A stretch of DNA of 64,000 nucleotides from Halalkalibacter alkaliphilus (GCF_023555415.1 NZ_JAKRYL010000004.1:186001-250000), one strand, 5' to 3'. Shown: positions 42,727 through 52,133, numbered from the stretch's first letter. Notes: a model not told the origin generated them from the letters alone. Made by a program: numbers and translations.

Positions 42727-44076
42727 ATGAAGCTAGCGACATCGTCATCACTAGAATTAAAGAAAACGCAGACTTTTACTCATAGGGAGTACTTAGTGCT
42801 CGCAGTCCCACTTATTATTTCTGGGATTTCGACTCCGATATTAGGTGCAGTTGATACAGCTGTAATTGGTCAAATACCTGACCCGGCTGCTCTAGGTGGA
42901 GTAGCGATTGGAGCTGTCATTTTTAATACGATGTATTGGTTGCTTGGCTTTCTCCGAGTGAGTACGAGTGGATTTACAGCACAAGCAGAAGGGGCAAACA
43001 ATCAAAACGAGGTGCTCTTATCTTTCCTACGACCAATGATTATGGCCGTTATTTTTGGCTTGCTTTTCATTATCTTACAGCAACCTATATTGCAATTAGC
43101 TTTAAAATTATTTGGAGGTAGTGAAGTAGTATCAAGTTTTGCTGCTACTTATTTTTCGATCCGAATATGGGGAGCGCCCTTTATTCTACTAAGCTATGTC
43201 ATGATTGGTTGGCTGATTGGAACGGGGAAAGTTCGCTTAGCTTTAGCAACTCAGATTACGATGAATCTTTTAAATATCATTTTAGATATTGTTTTTGTTT
43301 TAGGATTAGGGATGGGCGTTACAGGAGTAGCTTATGCGACAGTTATCTCTGAAATCACTGCTGTTTTGTTTGGATCCTGGGTGATTGTGCAAGCAAATAA
43401 GGGAAAGTTCTCACACGTAAAGTTACAAATGGTGCTAGAGTCTAAACCTCTCATAAAGATGCTAAAAGTAAATAGAGATTTTTTCTTACGGACTGTTTGT
43501 TTGTTGATTATGACAGGAGTCTTTACAGCAAAAGGTGCAAGTATGGGTGAAATAACTTTAGCAGCAAATGCAATATTATTACAAATTCATTATATTATGG
43601 CTTATTTATTTGGCGGTTTTGCAAATGCAACAAGTATTCTTGTTGGAAGAGCGATAGGAGGAAAGAGCTTCTTGCTTTATAAACGAGCATTTTCTTTATC
43701 GGGACAATGGGGGGTTGGTTCGGCCTTTGTATTGTTTTTTGTTATTTTATTATTTGGTGAACCAATCATTGCATTATTTACAACGTTACTTGATGTAAGG
43801 CTCGTTGCTAACGATCTTTTAATTTGGTTGCTCATTTTTCCATTTGTGGGGTTTTGGGGCTTGCAATTAGAGGGGATTTTTTCAGGAGCTACAGAGGCCA
43901 AGTCGGTTAGAAACTCCATTACTCTCGCATTAATCGTATTTTTATTAGCAATTTGGTTATTCGTACCTATTTATCAACAGCATGGTATTTGGTTGGCTTT
44001 TGTTTTGTTTAGCTTGGCACGATCTATCTTTTTATCGTTGTTTGTACCTAAGTTAACTCGTAGTCAATTTAGTTAA
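42727..44076 (+). CDS. MATE-family transporter (DinF-like)
   Basis: A 449-residue protein with 12 helices. LVLAVPLIISGISTPILGAVDT followed by AVIGQIPDPAALGGVAIG is the DinF-subgroup N-terminus of MATE efflux transporters, which export small organic molecules using Na+ or H+. It starts 36 bases after the ATPase gene and is probably in the same transcript. In staphylococcal cnt the last gene is an exporter of the metallophore; here a MATE could have that part, but it may be unrelated. AAGGAG precedes the ATG. Confidence 0.85.
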   Translation: MKLATSSSLELKKTQTFTHREYLVLAVPLIISGISTPILGAVDTAVIGQIPDPAALGGVAIGAVIFNTMYWLLGFLRVSTSGFTAQAEGANNQNEVLLSFLRPMIMAVIFGLLFIILQQPILQLALKLFGGSEVVSSFAATYFSIRIWGAPFILLSYVMIGWLIGTGKVRLALATQITMNLLNIILDIVFVLGLGMGVTGVAYATVISEITAVLFGSWVIVQANKGKFSHVKLQMVLESKPLIKMLKVNRDFFLRTVCLLIMTGVFTAKGASMGEITLAANAILLQIHYIMAYLFGGFANATSILVGRAIGGKSFLLYKRAFSLSGQWGVGSAFVLFFVILLFGEPIIALFTTLLDVRLVANDLLIWLLIFPFVGFWGLQLEGIFSGATEAKSVRNSITLALIVFLLAIWLFVPIYQQHGIWLAFVLFSLARSIFLSLFVPKLTRSQFS

Positions 44077-44100
44077 CGAATATTAGTGTCCGTTATAGGT

Positions 44101-44133
44101 CTTTACTTGTGTAACAGGTAAAGGTCTTTTTGC
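44101..44133 (+). terminator. Terminator of the importer-MATE operon
   Basis: CTTTACTTG pairs with CAGGTAAAG around TGTAA, followed by GTCTTTTT. Confidence 0.75.
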
Positions 44134-44210
44134 TTTGTAAAAAGGTACTCTTAGGGTAAATTTCGATATGTTTCAAGAAATCAAATGCCTAAGGAGAATA
44201 TCGGTAGTTT

Positions 44211-44321
44211 AAAGAAGGAGTAGAATTCGGATTCGATCTGAACGTAATCCTACCTGCAACGCATGATACAGGTTCAGCGGTACTAGCAGTTCCAAAAGTA
44301 GAGGACACGATTTTACATTAG
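44211..44321 (+). pseudogene. Fragment of FGGY sugar kinase (rhamnulokinase-like)
   Basis: Read in one frame the stretch gives VEFGFDLNVILPATHDTGSA and then VLAVPKVEDTILH before a stop. The PATHDT-SAV-AVP string is the hallmark of FGGY kinases of the rhamnulokinase type. No start, ATP-binding or C-terminal domains are present, so it is a remnant. Other parts of the 764-base gap 44077-44840 hold the DeoR remnant, a terminator and no intact gene. Confidence 0.5.
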
Positions 44322-44454
44322 TTCTAGTACTTGGTTTTTGATAGTGTTGAAAACTTTTTCAATCTGTGTAACAAAAGCATTGGATTACAATTACACAAAT
44401 CAAGGCGGAATGAAAACGAGGAGAAAATTCTTTCGAAACGTAACTAGTTGATTG

Positions 44455-44498
44455 GCAGTCAGGCTTATAATGGAAAAAAGGCCTGACTGCATTTTTTT
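44455..44498 (+). terminator. Strong terminator between the two remnants
   Basis: GCAGTCAGGC pairs with GCCTGACTGC and is followed by ATTTTTTT. It must have ended a now-lost operon. Confidence 0.85.
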
Positions 44499-44570
44499 CT
44501 TATTTCTATAAATAATGATAAAATTGAATAATTGTAACATCAAAGATGAAACCATCTTTTTTGAGGAGAT

Positions 44571-44771
44571 GATAGAATACTCGTAGCTGAGAGGCATGAA
44601 AAGATGATTGACATATCTGATGAAATTTACTTGCTAGCCGATCATACAAAGTTTGTAAAGCAGGCTTTTTCACGAGTTGGGACGATTCATACTATAATTA
44701 CTGATTCTAATACAAATCAGGAGCAGATTGAAGAATTTCAAGATCTTGGAATTCGAATAATTCGCTCATAA
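44571..44771 (+). pseudogene. C-terminal fragment of a DeoR-family sugar regulator
   Basis: The frame reads ...VAERHEKMIDISDEIYLLAD, HTKFVKQAFSRVGTIHTIIT and ...EEFQDLGIRIIRS, the conserved end of DeoR-type sugar-phosphate regulators (LADHTKFGKxAFxRVG). The HTH half is missing. Together with the kinase fragment it points to a decayed deoxy-sugar (rhamnose or fucose-type) locus. Confidence 0.7.
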
Positions 44772-44785
44772 GGTTTATGACAAAT

Positions 44786-44797
44786 GGTATTGTTACC
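44786..44797. promoter_or_regulatory. GGTA-N4-TACC dyad before lutA (candidate LutR/GntR operator)
   Basis: GGTATTGTTACC with A/T-matched flanks (AAAT left, TTTT right side with one mismatch) lies 44 bases before the lutA start. FadR-type GntR regulators such as LutR bind this kind of short dyad; the assignment is inference. Confidence 0.4.
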
Positions 44798-44840
44798 TTT
44801 TTAAATAACCTTACTAAATCTCTGAAATGAGGGGAGAACA

Positions 44841-45560
44841 ATGAAAGTATCTTTATTTGTAACGTGCTTAGCTGATGTGTTTTACCCAGGTGTCGGCATA
44901 GATGTTATTGAAATTCTTGAGAAAAACGGCTGTGAAGTCGATTTTCCACAAGCGCAAACATGCTGTGGTCAACCAGCATATAACAGTGGCTATCACAAAG
45001 AAACAAAGGACGTTGCCAAACATATAATTCGAACATTTGAGCATGCTGACTATGTTGTGACTCCTTCAGGCTCTTGCGGGGCTATGATTCATGAATACAG
45101 CCATTTGTTTGAAAATGATCCAATATGGAAAGAAAAAGCGAATACTTTAGCAAAAAAGACGTTTGAATTTACGCAATTTCTTGTAGAGGTGTTAAAGAAA
45201 GATGATATTGGAGCTGTTTTCAATAAGAAAGCAACGTACCATACATCTTGTCATATGACACGCCTTTTAGGGGTAAAGGATGCTCCTATGAAATTATTAG
45301 AAAATGTTGAAGGATTAGAGTTTGCAAGTCTTCCAAATAAAGAGACATGCTGTGGCTTCGGAGGAACGTTTTCGGTAAAGATGATGCCGATTTCAGAGCA
45401 GATGGTCAATGAGAAAATTGAGCATATCGAAAAGACGGAAGCAGAAGTTTTAATTGGAGCTGATTGTGGCTGTTTGATGAATATTGGCGGAAGAATCGAG
45501 CGTCAGGGAAAGCCGATAAAAGTTATGCACATCGCTCAAGTATTAAACAGCAAACAATAA
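44841..45560 (+). CDS. lutA: LutA, L-lactate utilization Fe-S protein
   Basis: A 239-residue protein with two CCG domains: [19 protein letters not shown] with [13 protein letters not shown], and [13 protein letters not shown] with [13 protein letters not shown]. LutA is part of the LutABC complex that oxidises L-lactate to pyruvate in Bacillus. GAGGGGAG precedes the ATG. It is the first gene of an intact lutABC operon. Confidence 0.95.
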   Translation: MKVSLFVTCLADVFYPGVGIDVIEILEKNGCEVDFPQAQTCCGQPAYNSGYHKETKDVAKHIIRTFEHADYVVTPSGSCGAMIHEYSHLFENDPIWKEKANTLAKKTFEFTQFLVEVLKKDDIGAVFNKKATYHTSCHMTRLLGVKDAPMKLLENVEGLEFASLPNKETCCGFGGTFSVKMMPISEQMVNEKIEHIEKTEAEVLIGADCGCLMNIGGRIERQGKPIKVMHIAQVLNSKQ

Positions 45561-45576
45561 AAGGTGGTGATTGCTA

Positions 45577-47007
45577 GTGTCTATGAAAATCAGTGAGGAA
45601 AAATTTTTTGATCGAGTCGATAAGGGAATTAACAATGATTTTATGCGAAGTGCGATGGTTTCAGCACAGGAAAGACTAAAAGGTAGAAAACTAGATGCGC
45701 AGGAAGAGTTAGGAAATTGGGAAGAGTGGCGCTCATTATCTGAAGAAATACGACAACATACGTTAGAGAACTTAGACTATTATTTAGATCAACTTTCCGA
45801 AAATGTGATAAAAAGAGGAGGACATGTCTTTTTTGCGCAAACAGCGGAAGAAGCAAATGAATATATTACAAAGATTGCCAAGCAAAAGGAAGCCAAAAAG
45901 GTCATCAAATCAAAATCAATGGTAACAGAAGAGATCAGTATGAATGAAGCGTTAGAAGCAGCTGGTTGTGAAGTGATAGAATCTGACTTAGGGGAATACA
46001 TTCTTCAAATTGATGACCATGATCCACCGTCTCATATTGTTGCTCCTGCCTTACACAAAAATAAGGACCAAATAAGGGAAACTTTTGAAGATAAAAAAGG
46101 CTACTCAAAATCTTCTAAGCCAGAGGAACTCGCCTGGTTTGCTAGAGAACAATTACGTGGCGAATTCTTATCTGCAGATATTGGAATTACTGGCTGTAAC
46201 TTTGCCGTTGCAGAATCAGGTGCTATCTCGCTTGTGACAAATGAAGGGAATGCTAGGCTTGCAACAACATTACCGAAGACGCAAATTACGGTTATGGGCA
46301 TGGAGAGAATCGTACCTACTTGGGAAGAACTAGATATTTTGGTCAGCATGCTTTGCCGAAGTGCCGTTGGACAAAAACTAACAAGTTATATTACTGGGTT
46401 AACTGGACCAAAAGAAGAAGGAGATGTTGATGGTCCAGAGGAGTTTCACCTTGTGATTGTTGATAACGGACGGTCAGATATTTTAGGAACAGAATTCCAA
46501 TCTGTCCTGCAATGCATTCGTTGTGCAGCCTGTATTAATGTTTGTCCTATTTATCGTCATGTGGGCGGACACTCTTATGGTTCCATTTATCCAGGGCCAA
46601 TTGGTGCTGTGCTTTCTCCATTACTTGGCGGCTATGATGATTACAAGGAATTACCTTATGCGTCTAGTTTATGCGGTGCGTGTACGGAAGCATGTCCTGT
46701 TAAGATCCCTTTACATGATTTACTTATCAAACATCGCAGGAACATTGTAGAAGAGCAAGGGAGAGCAGGCTTTGGTGAAAAACTTGCCATGAAAGGTTTT
46801 TCTTTAGCTGCCAGTTCACCAAAACTATTCAACCTTGGTTCAAAAGCTGCCCCAACGATGATGGGTCCCTTTGTAAGTGAAGGGAAAATCAAGAAAGGTC
46901 CAGGGCCAATTAAGCCATGGACGGATATTCGAGATTTTCCAGAACCAAGTAAGCAGAGCTTTAGAGAATGGTACAAAAAACGTGAGAAAGGCGGCGACAT
47001 GTCATGA
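45577..47007 (+). CDS. lutB: LutB, L-lactate utilization Fe-S protein
   Basis: A 476-residue LUD-domain protein with two 4Fe-4S cluster motifs ([19 protein letters not shown] and [13 protein letters not shown]). It closely follows B. subtilis LutB throughout ([35 protein letters not shown]). GTG at 45577 has the best spacing to AAAGGTGGTG and aligns two residues before the conserved MKI, as in B. subtilis. The gene ends in an ATGA overlap with lutC. Confidence 0.95.
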   Translation: MSMKISEEKFFDRVDKGINNDFMRSAMVSAQERLKGRKLDAQEELGNWEEWRSLSEEIRQHTLENLDYYLDQLSENVIKRGGHVFFAQTAEEANEYITKIAKQKEAKKVIKSKSMVTEEISMNEALEAAGCEVIESDLGEYILQIDDHDPPSHIVAPALHKNKDQIRETFEDKKGYSKSSKPEELAWFAREQLRGEFLSADIGITGCNFAVAESGAISLVTNEGNARLATTLPKTQITVMGMERIVPTWEELDILVSMLCRSAVGQKLTSYITGLTGPKEEGDVDGPEEFHLVIVDNGRSDILGTEFQSVLQCIRCAACINVCPIYRHVGGHSYGSIYPGPIGAVLSPLLGGYDDYKELPYASSLCGACTEACPVKIPLHDLLIKHRRNIVEEQGRAGFGEKLAMKGFSLAASSPKLFNLGSKAAPTMMGPFVSEGKIKKGPGPIKPWTDIRDFPEPSKQSFREWYKKREKGGDMS

Positions 47008-47723
47008 CAACAGGAAGCATTCAAAATAAAGAGCGGTTTCTAGACCAAGTAGCAAAAAGTCTAGGGCGTGAAAGAAAAACCGCACCTGTCGCCAGGCCAA
47101 AGTGGAAGCATCAGCCACAACATGATGTGTTTAAAGGATTAAGTCAGAATCAATTGGTTGAAAGATTAAAAGAACAATGCAAGAACATTCATACACAAGT
47201 AGAAGTAGTGACGACCGAGTCCCTTCAAAAGGTTTTAGAAAGAGTGGTAGATGACTGGAAAGCTAAGTCGATTGTAAGCTGGGATGATCCAAGATTTAAG
47301 GAGTACGGAGTAGATCATTACTTTGTGCAAGCTTCCTCTAAAAATATCGATGTGCATAAATGGGATCCTAGTATTGCGGAGGAAAATGTGAAGATTGCTG
47401 AAAGAGCAGATATCGGAATTACATTTGCAGACATGACATTAGCCGAATCTGGCACCGTTGTCTTATTAAGTGATAAAGGGAAAGGCAGGTCAGTTAGTTT
47501 ACTGCCAACCTTTTATATTGCAATTATTCCAAAGAGCACAATTGTGCCACGGATGACACAAGCGACTAGTTATATTCACCAACTGCAGAAGGAGCACGGA
47601 ACAGTTCCATCTTGTATAAACTTTATTTCTGGGCCTAGTAATAGTGCAGATATTGAAATGAACCTAGTTGTGGGGGTACATGGGCCGGTTAAAGCTTATT
47701 ATTTAATTGTTGATGATAAATAA
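47004..47723 (+). CDS. lutC: LutC, L-lactate utilization protein
   Basis: A 239-residue LUD-domain protein: [52 protein letters not shown] and [10 protein letters not shown]. It is the third component of the L-lactate oxidation system; its role within the complex is not fully defined. The ATG overlaps the lutB stop by 4 bases. It is followed by a hairpin 60 bases downstream. Confidence 0.95.
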   Translation: MTTGSIQNKERFLDQVAKSLGRERKTAPVARPKWKHQPQHDVFKGLSQNQLVERLKEQCKNIHTQVEVVTTESLQKVLERVVDDWKAKSIVSWDDPRFKEYGVDHYFVQASSKNIDVHKWDPSIAEENVKIAERADIGITFADMTLAESGTVVLLSDKGKGRSVSLLPTFYIAIIPKSTIVPRMTQATSYIHQLQKEHGTVPSCINFISGPSNSADIEMNLVVGVHGPVKAYYLIVDDK

Positions 47724-47783
47724 TGTTTAATAAAAGTTGACTCTAGGCTTTTTTAATGTTGTAGCCGTCCCGCTCATTGCTTC

Positions 47784-47827
47784 GGGGTTGTCGCAAAAGG
47801 TCAAAACAGACCGTTTACGACAACCCC
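47784..47827 (+). repeat. Long hairpin after lutABC (repeat family member)
   Basis: GGGGTTGTCG pairs with CGACAACCCC and inner AAAAGGTC pairs with GACCGTTT (one mismatch). CGCTCATTGCT immediately upstream repeats a string next to the hairpin at 14826-14922. It is probably the lut terminator. Nothing else nameable lies in the 384-base gap 47724-48107 apart from the candidate operator. Confidence 0.7.
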
Positions 47828-48023
47828 ACAACATCGATATAGTAGAGAAAATACTTATATGTCTTTGTAGATGCAGCATTTTCGTTCATTGAAAAAATTG
47901 GCCGTAGTTTTCTTGAGAATAATGCGGGATTGTATTGACAATTTATTAGAAAGGAAAGTAGAATGAAAACACAGAATTTTTGCTCTATACTTACGCGAAA
48001 GGAAATTATTTTTTGGTCTCGTG

Positions 48024-48037
48024 TGGAACCGATACCA
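48024..48037. promoter_or_regulatory. LacI-type operator candidate
   Basis: TGGAACCGATACCA, a 14-bp imperfect palindrome centred on CG (5 of 7 positions symmetric), as in LacI-family operators and cre sites, 70 bases before the binding-protein start. Confidence 0.3.
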
Positions 48038-48107
48038 TACAAGTGCATAGTAATGTAAACTCCAAAACTAATGAAGCATAACATTGCAATTTAAAAGGGA
48101 GGCTTTA

Positions 48108-49055
48108 ATGTTAAAGAATAGATTTCTTCTATTATATCTTCTAGTCGTAGCTATCACCTTAGTTTTTTTTCTGTCAAAGGCAATAGGTAATGAAAAACCA
48201 ACAATCGTAGTTGTAATAAAAGATTTAGATACACAATATTTCCAACTTTTAAAAGCTGGAGCCGAGAAAGGATTTCAAGATTTTGGTGTAAATGGAAAAG
48301 TGATTGCACCGAGTGTTGATTCTGAAGAAGTTTTACAGAAGTATATGTTACATAACACTCTGGAACAAAATCCAGATGCATTAATTGTTGCTCCTTTGAA
48401 TTCCAACGTTATTCCTATTTTGAAGGAATTTCAGAAAAAAAGTATCCCTGTATTGTTAGTTGATTCAGATGAATCTTGGGAAAATAAAACCTCGTACATA
48501 GGTACGAATAATTTTGAATTAGGAAGAGTAGGCGGAATGTTATTAGCTTCTCAACTTCAGCCTGGAGATAGAGTGGCTATCATTGCAGGAAATATGAGCC
48601 ACCCTATTTCAGCTGATAGGGTAAATGGAGCTAAAAAAAGCCTTGAGGATATAGGAATTGGTATAGCTGTAGAGAAAATAGGTTTACCAAACGAAACAAA
48701 CGTAGTAAAAGAAGTGACGGAAACAATTTTATACAACCATCCTGATGTTAAAGGTGTACTTGCTGTAACAGATATCATGGCATTAGGTGCTTTTGAGAGT
48801 TTGAAAGAACAGGGTCTTCATATGCCAGTCATTGGTGCAGATGGTATCAATGATATGATTGAATTGGTAGAAGAAGGGGAATTACCTGGAACAGTAGCAC
48901 AAAATCCTTATGATATGGGATATTTAAGCGTTGAAGCAGCAATGAAAGTCATCAACGGAGAAAAAGTTGAAAGTAATATTGATAGTGGTGTAGATATTAT
49001 TATTAAGGGTAACGCGCAGCAGAGGTTAGATTTTCAGAAAAAGTTGCTAGATTAA
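48108..49055 (+). CDS. Sugar-type periplasmic binding protein, membrane-anchored
   Basis: A 315-residue Peripla_BP_4 protein (RbsB-like): TIVVVIKDLDTQYFQLLKAG, DALIVAPLNSNVIP, YIGTNNFELGRVGGML, VLAVTDIMALGAFESLKEQ and IGADGINDMI. The N-terminus is a hydrophobic anchor (FLLLYLLVVAITLVFFL) without a lipobox Cys. No ABC transporter genes are adjacent, so it is an orphan binding protein or the sensor part of another system. GGGAGG precedes the ATG at 48108. It might be a left-over of the decayed sugar locus upstream. Confidence 0.75.
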   Translation: MLKNRFLLLYLLVVAITLVFFLSKAIGNEKPTIVVVIKDLDTQYFQLLKAGAEKGFQDFGVNGKVIAPSVDSEEVLQKYMLHNTLEQNPDALIVAPLNSNVIPILKEFQKKSIPVLLVDSDESWENKTSYIGTNNFELGRVGGMLLASQLQPGDRVAIIAGNMSHPISADRVNGAKKSLEDIGIGIAVEKIGLPNETNVVKEVTETILYNHPDVKGVLAVTDIMALGAFESLKEQGLHMPVIGADGINDMIELVEEGELPGTVAQNPYDMGYLSVEAAMKVINGEKVESNIDSGVDIIIKGNAQQRLDFQKKLLD

Positions 49056-49156
49056 CCCAATAATTGAGTATGTTTTAGGGTTAAGTAAACAAATGTAACA
49101 GCATTGGATTAAATTGGGGTATGAAAATAGCAAATTCTTATTAATAAGATAAACCG

Positions 49157-49196
49157 GAGAGAGAACATTCGACAGATGGCATTGTTCTCTCTTTCT
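49157..49196 (+). terminator. Terminator after the binding protein
   Basis: GAGAGAACA pairs with TGTTCTCTC (loop about 16), followed by TTTC. Confidence 0.75.
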
Positions 49197-49297
49197 AATT
49201 GATTATGTTATAGAAAAGAGGGACGGAAATTAAATTCGAGTAGAAATGAGGCGTCTCCGCGTATAACTTCAAAATACGTTTAAAGATCCAAATCTAA

Positions 49298-50968
49298 TTA
49301 AGTATTTAAAAATTTTCTTGCAATATAATCAGCTGTTCTTATAGATAAAGCAACAGTTGTTAATGTAGGATTGGCTGCCCCCATTGAAGGAAAGATACTA
49401 TTATCAGCTACATATAGTCCCTCTATGCTATGAACTTGACCATATGGATTCGTAACGGAAGTGTATGGATCATTCCCCATTCGACAGGTTCCTGCCTCGT
49501 GATAGTCACTTCCCGGAGGCATAAGACAAATGGGTTGTTGACCGTTTCTCGCAACTAAGGCAGCTTTCATCGCAGAAGAAGCTTCATGTAAAGTCTCCGC
49601 CATTTCTTCAATGATTTCTCTATCTTTTTGGCTATAAGAAAAGTTAACGTTTAGTTTAGGTACTCCATATTGATCTCGTTTCTGTGGGTCTAGTGTGACA
49701 TAATTTTCAAAGCGTGATTCAACTTTGCCGAACGCACTGATACCGATTAATAATTCATCGAGCAAGGGTTTTTCTTCATACTGCGGATACCAAAGGTACC
49801 ATTGATCGGCTCCTCCAGGTCCACCCATTTGAATTTGATAGAGACGTTTAGTTGTTTGTGGAATAAATATACTAAGTGTACCGAGTATTTCGGGAAATTC
49901 TTGCCGGTTCACTTTGGCCGTTGCCAAGAGAAAGGAATGATTCGTTAAATAATGACCAATTGCTCTTCCCTTTATTCCTGAGTGAAGCAATAGTCGGGGG
50001 GTTTCAAATGTACTCCCAGATAAGACAATTGTTTTTGCATTTAGAACATATGATTTTTTATTAGAAGACATTACCTTTACACCGACTGCCTTATTTTGCT
50101 CGACGAACAATTCTACCGCACGGGCATTAATAGCTAAATCAAAAGGCATTCGATTTAAAGCATAAGCAAGAGTGGAGATAGAACTCCAAAATACATCGGA
50201 ATGTATTTCCCCATATTTCGTGACTTGAAGATCAACCGGTGTAGGAACATCTGTCGCTTCTGGGAAACCATTTTCATGCAGGCGTTTTAGCAAGGTTTCT
50301 TGAAGCGAAGATCCCTCCATATACGCAGTCGTTACCCTCATAACTTTTTCAGCAATGTCATAGTAATAGTTCATTTCTTTAAGGGGGATCGGCCATGTTA
50401 AAATCTCAGAACGGTCCATTCTAGGAGCAGACATTCCCCAAAATAACGTTCTCCCTCCTAAAGCAAAAAGCTGTCTGGCACCGGGGAAATCGGGTAGGTT
50501 TTTACCGGTCCATTTGGAAACGGTATGAAAATATTGAGTGAAGCGTGGATCATTCATCGTTGGGATATTCCTTGCATGAGTAGGGAGTAAGAGGTTTCCC
50601 GCTTCAATCATCCCTACCTTTTTTCCGCTATTTCTCCAATGTTCAGCTAATCTCCTAAGTACAGCTCCGCCTCCTGCACCAGACCCTACGATAAGCACGT
50701 CATAATCAGTATCAGTCATTTGTTCTAAAGATGTAAGTGGAATCCAAGAGGAGAGCAGGTCTGAAGGAGGAGACAATGTACATTCCCCAATAGGTGATGT
50801 AACTTTTGCTAAACTTGGTGGAGAAGGGATATATACTTTATAACCTGCGAGGTTCATCAGTGGATTTGAAATGTGTGGATTATACATTAGTAATTTATTA
50901 AGCTTAATTTTATATGTTTCAGATATTTTTTTTAGGGTATCACCATTTTTAGCCACATAAATTCTCAT
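49298..50968 (-). CDS. LysM domain fused to GMC-type oxidoreductase
   Basis: A 556-residue protein. Residues 2-48 form a LysM module (YVAKNGDTLKKISETYKI, YKVYIPSPP) at the very N-terminus with no signal peptide. The rest is an FAD oxidoreductase of the GMC family: dinucleotide fold VLIVGSGAGGGAVLRRL (GSGAGG 95-100), LGGRTLFWGM, and near the C-terminus HEAGTCRMG and AANPTLT, which carry the conserved His and Asn. Enzymes of this family oxidise alcohols or sugars. A signal-less LysM is typical for spore-coat proteins deposited from the mother cell. The substrate is unknown. The GMC call is confident; the spore role is inference. Confidence 0.85.
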   Translation of the reverse strand: MRIYVAKNGDTLKKISETYKIKLNKLLMYNPHISNPLMNLAGYKVYIPSPPSLAKVTSPIGECTLSPPSDLLSSWIPLTSLEQMTDTDYDVLIVGSGAGGGAVLRRLAEHWRNSGKKVGMIEAGNLLLPTHARNIPTMNDPRFTQYFHTVSKWTGKNLPDFPGARQLFALGGRTLFWGMSAPRMDRSEILTWPIPLKEMNYYYDIAEKVMRVTTAYMEGSSLQETLLKRLHENGFPEATDVPTPVDLQVTKYGEIHSDVFWSSISTLAYALNRMPFDLAINARAVELFVEQNKAVGVKVMSSNKKSYVLNAKTIVLSGSTFETPRLLLHSGIKGRAIGHYLTNHSFLLATAKVNRQEFPEILGTLSIFIPQTTKRLYQIQMGGPGGADQWYLWYPQYEEKPLLDELLIGISAFGKVESRFENYVTLDPQKRDQYGVPKLNVNFSYSQKDREIIEEMAETLHEASSAMKAALVARNGQQPICLMPPGSDYHEAGTCRMGNDPYTSVTNPYGQVHSIEGLYVADNSIFPSMGAANPTLTTVALSIRTADYIARKFLNT

Positions 50969-51108
50969 GCGGACACATCCTTTTGTGTATTTCTAAAAAG
51001 TACTACAATCTTAATATTCGTATGTATGAGTTCAATTGAAAATGATTAATTTAATAATCTTAATTTACAGTATTAGTCGTATTCTTCACACTGATTTTGA
51101 AGTTTGTT

Positions 51109-51151
51109 GGTGGTGTCTCAAAAGTCTGCTTTTGACTTTTGAGACACCACC
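51109..51151. repeat. Perfect 18-bp-stem hairpin (repeat family member)
   Basis: GGTGGTGTCTCAAAAGTC pairs without mismatch with GACTTTTGAGACACCACC around TGCTTTT. It lies after the stop of the - strand nitronate monooxygenase-like gene and probably terminates it. Confidence 0.8.
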
Positions 51152-51179
51152 GTATACTTTCAAATATTAGCCATACTTG

Positions 51180-52133
51180 TCATATACAAGCTTTATATTC
51201 TCTCATGATATTATCGATGATTGTTTTAACGGGTAGAATATCTTTAATTTCATGCACTCTTGAACCTGCAAAAACTAAGCCATTTTCACAATCACCATTT
51301 TTAGAAGTGATCAAAGAATCTAGCGTACAAAAACGATAAGAACAATTCTTCAAGCAATCAATGCACTTTTTAATTTTTATCTTTTTATCGTCTGAAATAA
51401 GTTCAGTGAAATGGTTTTTTATTGCACGCCCCTTTAGACCAACAGTTGTTTTTACCAAAAGAGTGTCTTCATGTTTGGCATGTACATATTTTTCTTTAAA
51501 TGATAACGGTGCGTCGCACTCTTCACTAGCCACAAATCTCGTTCCCATTTGTACCCCAGAAGCTCCAAGACTTAATGCACGTGCGAGATCTTCTCCATTC
51601 AGAATCCCTCCAGCAGCAATAACCGGAATTTTAACCGCTTTTACCACTTCAGGCAATATATCAAACAACGGTCTATCAGTACCAAGGTGTCCGCCAGCTT
51701 CATGGCCCTCTACAACAACTGCGGAAGCACCAAGTCGTTCTGATAGTTTAGCAAGTTTCGCTGAAGATACAATTGAGATGACAGGGATGCCAGCTTCTTT
51801 GCCCCATGCATACATATCTCTTGAAATTCCAGCACCTGATATAATGAAATCCACTCTTTCTTCAATAGCTGCTTTCATCTTTTCAGCGAAATCATTCATA
51901 GAGAAGAGAACGTTTACCCCTATATATCCTGAATTGTTAATGCTTTCCTTAGTCTTCCTAATATGTGATCTCATCTCATCGACAGTAATACCCGTCCCTG
52001 ATATGATTCCGATTCCACCGGCATTCGCAACTGCAGATGCGAGCCGACTTAAAGAAATCCCTACACCCATACCACCTTGAATGATTGGAACATCTGGCAC
52101 CATATGGCCTATTTTTAATTGTGGAAAGTTCAA
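51180..52133 (-). CDS. Nitronate monooxygenase-like FMN protein with Cys-rich C-terminus
   Basis: A 317-residue TIM-barrel flavoprotein of the NMO/2-nitropropane dioxygenase family: PIIQGGMGVGISLSRLASAV, VVVEGHEAGGHLGTD (conserved His) and VIAAGGILNGEDLARALSLG, GASGVQMGTRF. The C-terminus adds CIDCLKNCSYRFC, a possible metal or Fe-S binding cluster seen in a subgroup of the family. The preferred substrate (nitronate, enoyl thioester or other) is not evident. TTG at 52133 lies at good distance from ATGGGGTG; the longer frame starts inside that site. Confidence 0.75.
   Translation of the reverse strand: MNFPQLKIGHMVPDVPIIQGGMGVGISLSRLASAVANAGGIGIISGTGITVDEMRSHIRKTKESINNSGYIGVNVLFSMNDFAEKMKAAIEERVDFIISGAGISRDMYAWGKEAGIPVISIVSSAKLAKLSERLGASAVVVEGHEAGGHLGTDRPLFDILPEVVKAVKIPVIAAGGILNGEDLARALSLGASGVQMGTRFVASEECDAPLSFKEKYVHAKHEDTLLVKTTVGLKGRAIKNHFTELISDDKKIKIKKCIDCLKNCSYRFCTLDSLITSKNGDCENGLVFAGSRVHEIKDILPVKTIIDNIMREYKACI

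Noticed and set aside
47815-48084. 89-codon - strand frame upstream of the sugar-binding protein
   Set aside because: It starts in promoter DNA, has no ribosome site and overlaps the lut hairpin.
51361-52080. 239-codon + strand frame opposite the nitronate monooxygenase-like gene
   Set aside because: Shadow of a clearly recognised TIM-barrel gene on the other strand.
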